From: Gemmatimonadaceae bacterium
GTDB lineage: Bacteria; Gemmatimonadota; Gemmatimonadetes; Gemmatimonadales; Gemmatimonadaceae
NCBI GenBank assembly: GCA_013813715.1
Contig: JACCRF010000041.1
Coordinates: forward strand, 186,001 to 250,000
Length of the DNA: 64,000 bases
Reading direction: 5' to 3'
The notes beneath the pieces are model-generated. The model was given only the letters and a program-made list of their open reading frames with translations, was not told where the DNA came from and did no database searches. The position numbers and the translations under genes are program-made. Positions 61,546 through 64,000 of the stretch are shown here, in pieces. Each line of letters starts with the position of its first letter. Within the stretch, counting starts at the first letter, position 1.

Positions 61546-62844
61546 CTACCGACTCGGGATCGCCTTTCCAGGGGGAAGCGTCTTGTATCGCTCCGTCAGC
61601 AGCTCCTGCCGATCCATCGCCCGGTGCTCACGGCCGGCTACGAATACACGTTCCGCCCGTGACGAGAACTCGAACGGGTCTCCGGTCCAGATGACGACGT
61701 TTGCGTCGCGACCCGCCTGAAGCGACCCCACCCGATCCGCTACGCCGAATACTTCGGCGGGTGCAAGGGTCACCGCCCGCAACGCATCGTCCCACGTCAT
61801 TCCGTACGCAACGGCGTTTCCGGCTTCCTGCTTGATGTTCCGAACGTTGAAGGTCTCTTCGTCGCCGTTGCCGGCGTTGCCGATGATGATGACCTTCACC
61901 CCGGCGCGCCGGAGCAGCCCCGCGTTCTCCTGAGCCTGCCCGAGGGTCGTGAAGCTGCCCGGAATGTTGTTCATCGCGCCGGTCAGCACCGGCACCTTTG
62001 CCGCGGCGAGCCTATCGGCAACCATCCACGCTTCGGCGCCGCCGCCGATGATTACCTTGATGCCGTTCTCGCGTGATATGCGGAGCGCGGCGTCGATGTC
62101 TCCCGCCTTCTCAGCCACCACGATCATGGGAAGTCGCCCTTGAACCACAGGAATCATCGCCTGAAGGTCGAGCCGGCTCGCCGCGAAATCCCGCGTTTCA
62201 GCGCGCTCGAACGCGCCCCGGTTGCGGCTGAACGCTCGTGTATCCTCGATCAGCTCGCGCAGCTTCACGTAAAGCTCGCCGCGGGCGCCGACTCCCGCGC
62301 CCTGCGCCGACTGGATCTGCGCGAACATGGCGATGGGAGCGCGAACTACCATGTCGCTCGCCATTCCGTCCACCAGATTGAGCAGCGCCGCCTGTCCGGA
62401 GACGAGCTGGCCGCCGCTCGGCAGCACGACTACGCTTGTGACACCTTCCCGGCGGGCAGGCGCGATGAGAGTTGACTGGGGGTTGACGCCTTCCCAGACC
62501 GTGAACGCGGCGGCGATGTTGTCCCTCCCGCGCGCTGCGTCATCACGAGTGCCCGCGATCTGTCCTACCTCGACGAGACCGAGTTGCGTCGCCGAGTTGA
62601 TGAGTCCCGGGGTGACCCACTTGCCGGCGGCGTCTATCCGCTGCGCATCGGCGGGTACGGCGACGTTCGCGCCGACGGCGACGATCTTGCCGTTCCGCAT
62701 GAGAACGGTTCCGTTGTCAATCGGGGCACTGCTCACCGGATACACACGGCCGCCCGTGATCGCAATAGTCTGCGCGGACAGCAGCCCGCCGAACAGGCCT
62801 ACCACTGCGCATGCGCCGACTACGGGCGCAATTCTGAAGTTCAT
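61546..62844 (-). CDS. Secreted amidohydrolase-fold protein lacking the metal-binding histidines
   Basis: The 432-residue product has a signal peptide (hydrophobic residues 6-22, cleavage after LLSAQ) and the overall plan of imidazolonepropionase-like amidohydrolases: the N-terminal beta-sandwich RNGKIVAVGANVAVPADAQ, GKWVTPGLI, and C-terminal ALRAVTLAPAEVFGVADRVG with GSLQAGRDANVVIWTGDP. The metal site is gone: the HXH after GLI reads GLINSATQLG, and the later barrel histidines are also missing. The whole protein has one His (GREHR, near the C terminus). It is encoded 7 bp downstream of an intact paralogue, so it may be a structural partner of that enzyme rather than an enzyme itself. A perfect terminator follows. 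Confidence 0.8.
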   Translation of the reverse strand: MNFRIAPVVGACAVVGLFGGLLSAQTIAITGGRVYPVSSAPIDNGTVLMRNGKIVAVGANVAVPADAQRIDAAGKWVTPGLINSATQLGLVEVGQIAGTRDDAARGRDNIAAAFTVWEGVNPQSTLIAPARREGVTSVVVLPSGGQLVSGQAALLNLVDGMASDMVVRAPIAMFAQIQSAQGAGVGARGELYVKLRELIEDTRAFSRNRGAFERAETRDFAASRLDLQAMIPVVQGRLPMIVVAEKAGDIDAALRISRENGIKVIIGGGAEAWMVADRLAAAKVPVLTGAMNNIPGSFTTLGQAQENAGLLRRAGVKVIIIGNAGNGDEETFNVRNIKQEAGNAVAYGMTWDDALRAVTLAPAEVFGVADRVGSLQAGRDANVVIWTGDPFEFSSRAERVFVAGREHRAMDRQELLTERYKTLPPGKAIPSR

Positions 62845-62851
62845 GAAGCTC

Positions 62852-64000
62852 TCATCGGTTGACGTTACCGGGCAGCGGAACGAAGCCCAGCTCGAAGTCG
62901 GTGCGCCACTGCTGCCGCGGATCCAGTCTGTCGTACAGCATCGCGCCGTCAACCCACACTTTCTCGGGGCGTGCGTACACGCTGAACGGATCGGCCGACC
63001 AGAGGACGAGGTCAGCGTTCTTTCCGACTTCAATCGAACCTACCTTGTCGTCGATCCCTAACTGCCACGCCGGATTGATGGTCACCCACTTGATCGCCTG
63101 CTCGGGAGTAACGGCGATGCCAGCAATGTTGCCGGCAGCCATCGCTTTCGCAGCCTCCTGCGTTAGACGCTGCGAGCCTGATGCGTCGTCGGAATGGATT
63201 GCCACTCTCACGCCGGCCCGGTCGGCGAGGGCGGCGTTGGCCTTGACGCCGTCCAGCGACTCCATCTTGAACGAACCCCAGTCAGCCCACAACGAGCCGC
63301 CAATTTGCTCGCGGGCGAGGACGTCGGCGAGCTTATATGCCTCTACCCCGTGATGGAACGCGCGAATTCTGTAGCCGAACTCGCGCGCGATGTCGATCAT
63401 CTGTGCCATCTCGTCAGCCCGATAGCAATGGTTGTGGACGAGAATGTTGCCGCGCAGAACCTCGGCCAGCGTTTCCATTCCAAGATCGCGCACTGGAGGA
63501 TCGCCTTTCTTGTCCTTGTTCCACTTGTCCCACCGCCGCTTGTAGCCTTCGGCGGTGATCCATGCCGTGCGATAGCCGGCGACGTTGCCCATCCTGGTGG
63601 AAGGTCCGCGAGTGGCGTAAACGCGTTTCGGATTCTCGCCGCAAGCCATCTTCAGGCCGTACTTCGCGCCGGGAAACTTCATTCCCTGCACCGTTCGCGC
63701 GGGGACGACCTTGAGCACCGCGCTGCGTCCACCTATGAGATTGGCGGAACCGGGAAGCACCTGAAGTGTCGTGACGCCCCCCGACAGCTCGCGTGGAAGC
63801 TGCGGATCCTGCGGCCACACCGAGTGCTCAACCCAGACCTGCGCCGTGACGGGGTTGGTGGCCTCGTTCACATCGCTGTTTGCCTGGGTGCCCGGCGCCC
63901 CGCCGGCACCGACATGGGAGTGCGTGTCGATAAGCCCAGGCGTGAGATACTTCCCGGCGCCGTCGATCACTGCTGCGCCCGCAGGCACATCCACCGTTGC
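62852..64000 (-). CDS. Amidohydrolase, metal-dependent (partial, N terminus beyond window)
   Basis: At least 382 residues of an imidazolonepropionase-like amidohydrolase. The metal site is intact here: HXH in GLIDTHSHVGAGG, ILVHNHCY, RAFHHGVEAYKLAD and the Asp loop VAIHSDDASGSQRLTQEAA, then VTINPAWQLGIDDKVGSIE and GKNADLVLWSADPF. The reading frame remains open to the last base, and the residues at the edge (TVDVPAGAAVIDG) are internal to the family's N-terminal sandwich, so about 40-80 residues including the signal peptide lie outside. The 5' end is on the right. It forms an operon with the His-less paralogue downstream. The substrate is unknown; relatives cleave dipeptides or cyclic amides. 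Confidence 0.88.
   Translation of the reverse strand, partial: ATVDVPAGAAVIDGAGKYLTPGLIDTHSHVGAGGAPGTQANSDVNEATNPVTAQVWVEHSVWPQDPQLPRELSGGVTTLQVLPGSANLIGGRSAVLKVVPARTVQGMKFPGAKYGLKMACGENPKRVYATRGPSTRMGNVAGYRTAWITAEGYKRRWDKWNKDKKGDPPVRDLGMETLAEVLRGNILVHNHCYRADEMAQMIDIAREFGYRIRAFHHGVEAYKLADVLAREQIGGSLWADWGSFKMESLDGVKANAALADRAGVRVAIHSDDASGSQRLTQEAAKAMAAGNIAGIAVTPEQAIKWVTINPAWQLGIDDKVGSIEVGKNADLVLWSADPFSVYARPEKVWVDGAMLYDRLDPRQQWRTDFELGFVPLPGNVNR

Noticed and set aside
1-64000. CRISPR arrays, insertion sequences, prophage or secretion-system clusters
   Set aside because: No regularly spaced repeats, transposase or integrase motifs, or phage genes were seen on either strand.

Overview
The window is a densely packed, high-GC bacterial chromosome segment made almost entirely of housekeeping genes. 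Most neighbours overlap by 1-4 bases (ATGA, GTGA, TTGA or TGATG junctions) and GTG/TTG starts are common. The gene content fits a Gemmatimonadota-like or related aerobic Gram-negative heterotroph: bacterial tmRNA with tag ANDNLALAA, small PurL with separate PurS and PurQ, short-type Psd, archaeal/eukaryal-type ProRS, lipoprotein and secretory leaders, and paired secreted amidohydrolases. This taxonomic call is inference from gene style and is not proven here. No CRISPR array, insertion sequence, phage gene or tRNA gene was seen, and no gene-free stretch exceeds 300 bases.

Layout. (1) 2-9531, plus strand: rodA, accD, folC, hisS, proS, lysA, a small phosphodiesterase and guaA, one co-directional run. 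(2) 9571-13217: an orphan PTS EIIA divergent from dusB, a secreted duplicated SnoaL/DUF4440-like protein, a complete tmRNA unit (promoter, RNA, terminator) and a DsbD-N-like lipoprotein. (3) 13263-30312, minus strand: fifteen tightly coupled genes from truA through a transaldolase-like protein, HtrA, purB, purC, psd, pssA, purS, purQ, purL, purF and ppdK to a glycosyltransferase, a polysaccharide deacetylase and a flippase-like membrane protein. (4) 30449-40529, plus: a GAF/coiled-coil protein, then trpD, lexA (antisense), trpC, trpF, trpB, an HD-GYP remnant, trpA, folB, folK, panB, panC, a YqeK-like HD protein and a LytR_C protein; rlmN lies convergent. (5) 41687-58190, plus: aspS, phoH, ybeY, then an acyl-CoA module (MeaB-like GTPase, B12 mutase large and small subunits, MCC-like carboxyltransferase beta, AtuA pair), a D-amino acid aminotransferase, a U32 fragment, recQ, an acyl-CoA dehydrogenase and a membrane methyltransferase. 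(6) 58425-64000: RNase G/E, rplU, rpmA, a small helical protein and, on the minus strand, two amidohydrolases, one running off the window.

How it works together. Region 3 couples de novo purine synthesis to phosphatidylserine/phosphatidylethanolamine synthesis and envelope functions. Region 4 holds tryptophan, folate and pantothenate synthesis. The most notable content is the B12 mutase in region 5: its active-site residues (Phe99 and Gln217 at the positions of Tyr89 and Arg207 of methylmalonyl-CoA mutase) match isobutyryl-CoA mutase, so with its small subunit and chaperone it probably interconverts isobutyryl-CoA and butyryl-CoA. Other unusual items are a long inverted repeat (47664-47887) with a partial copy at 13162-13217, a set of mutually exclusive hairpins before the mutase small subunit, two proteins that keep an enzyme fold but have lost catalytic residues, and a GTTC-N7-GTTC type LexA operator.
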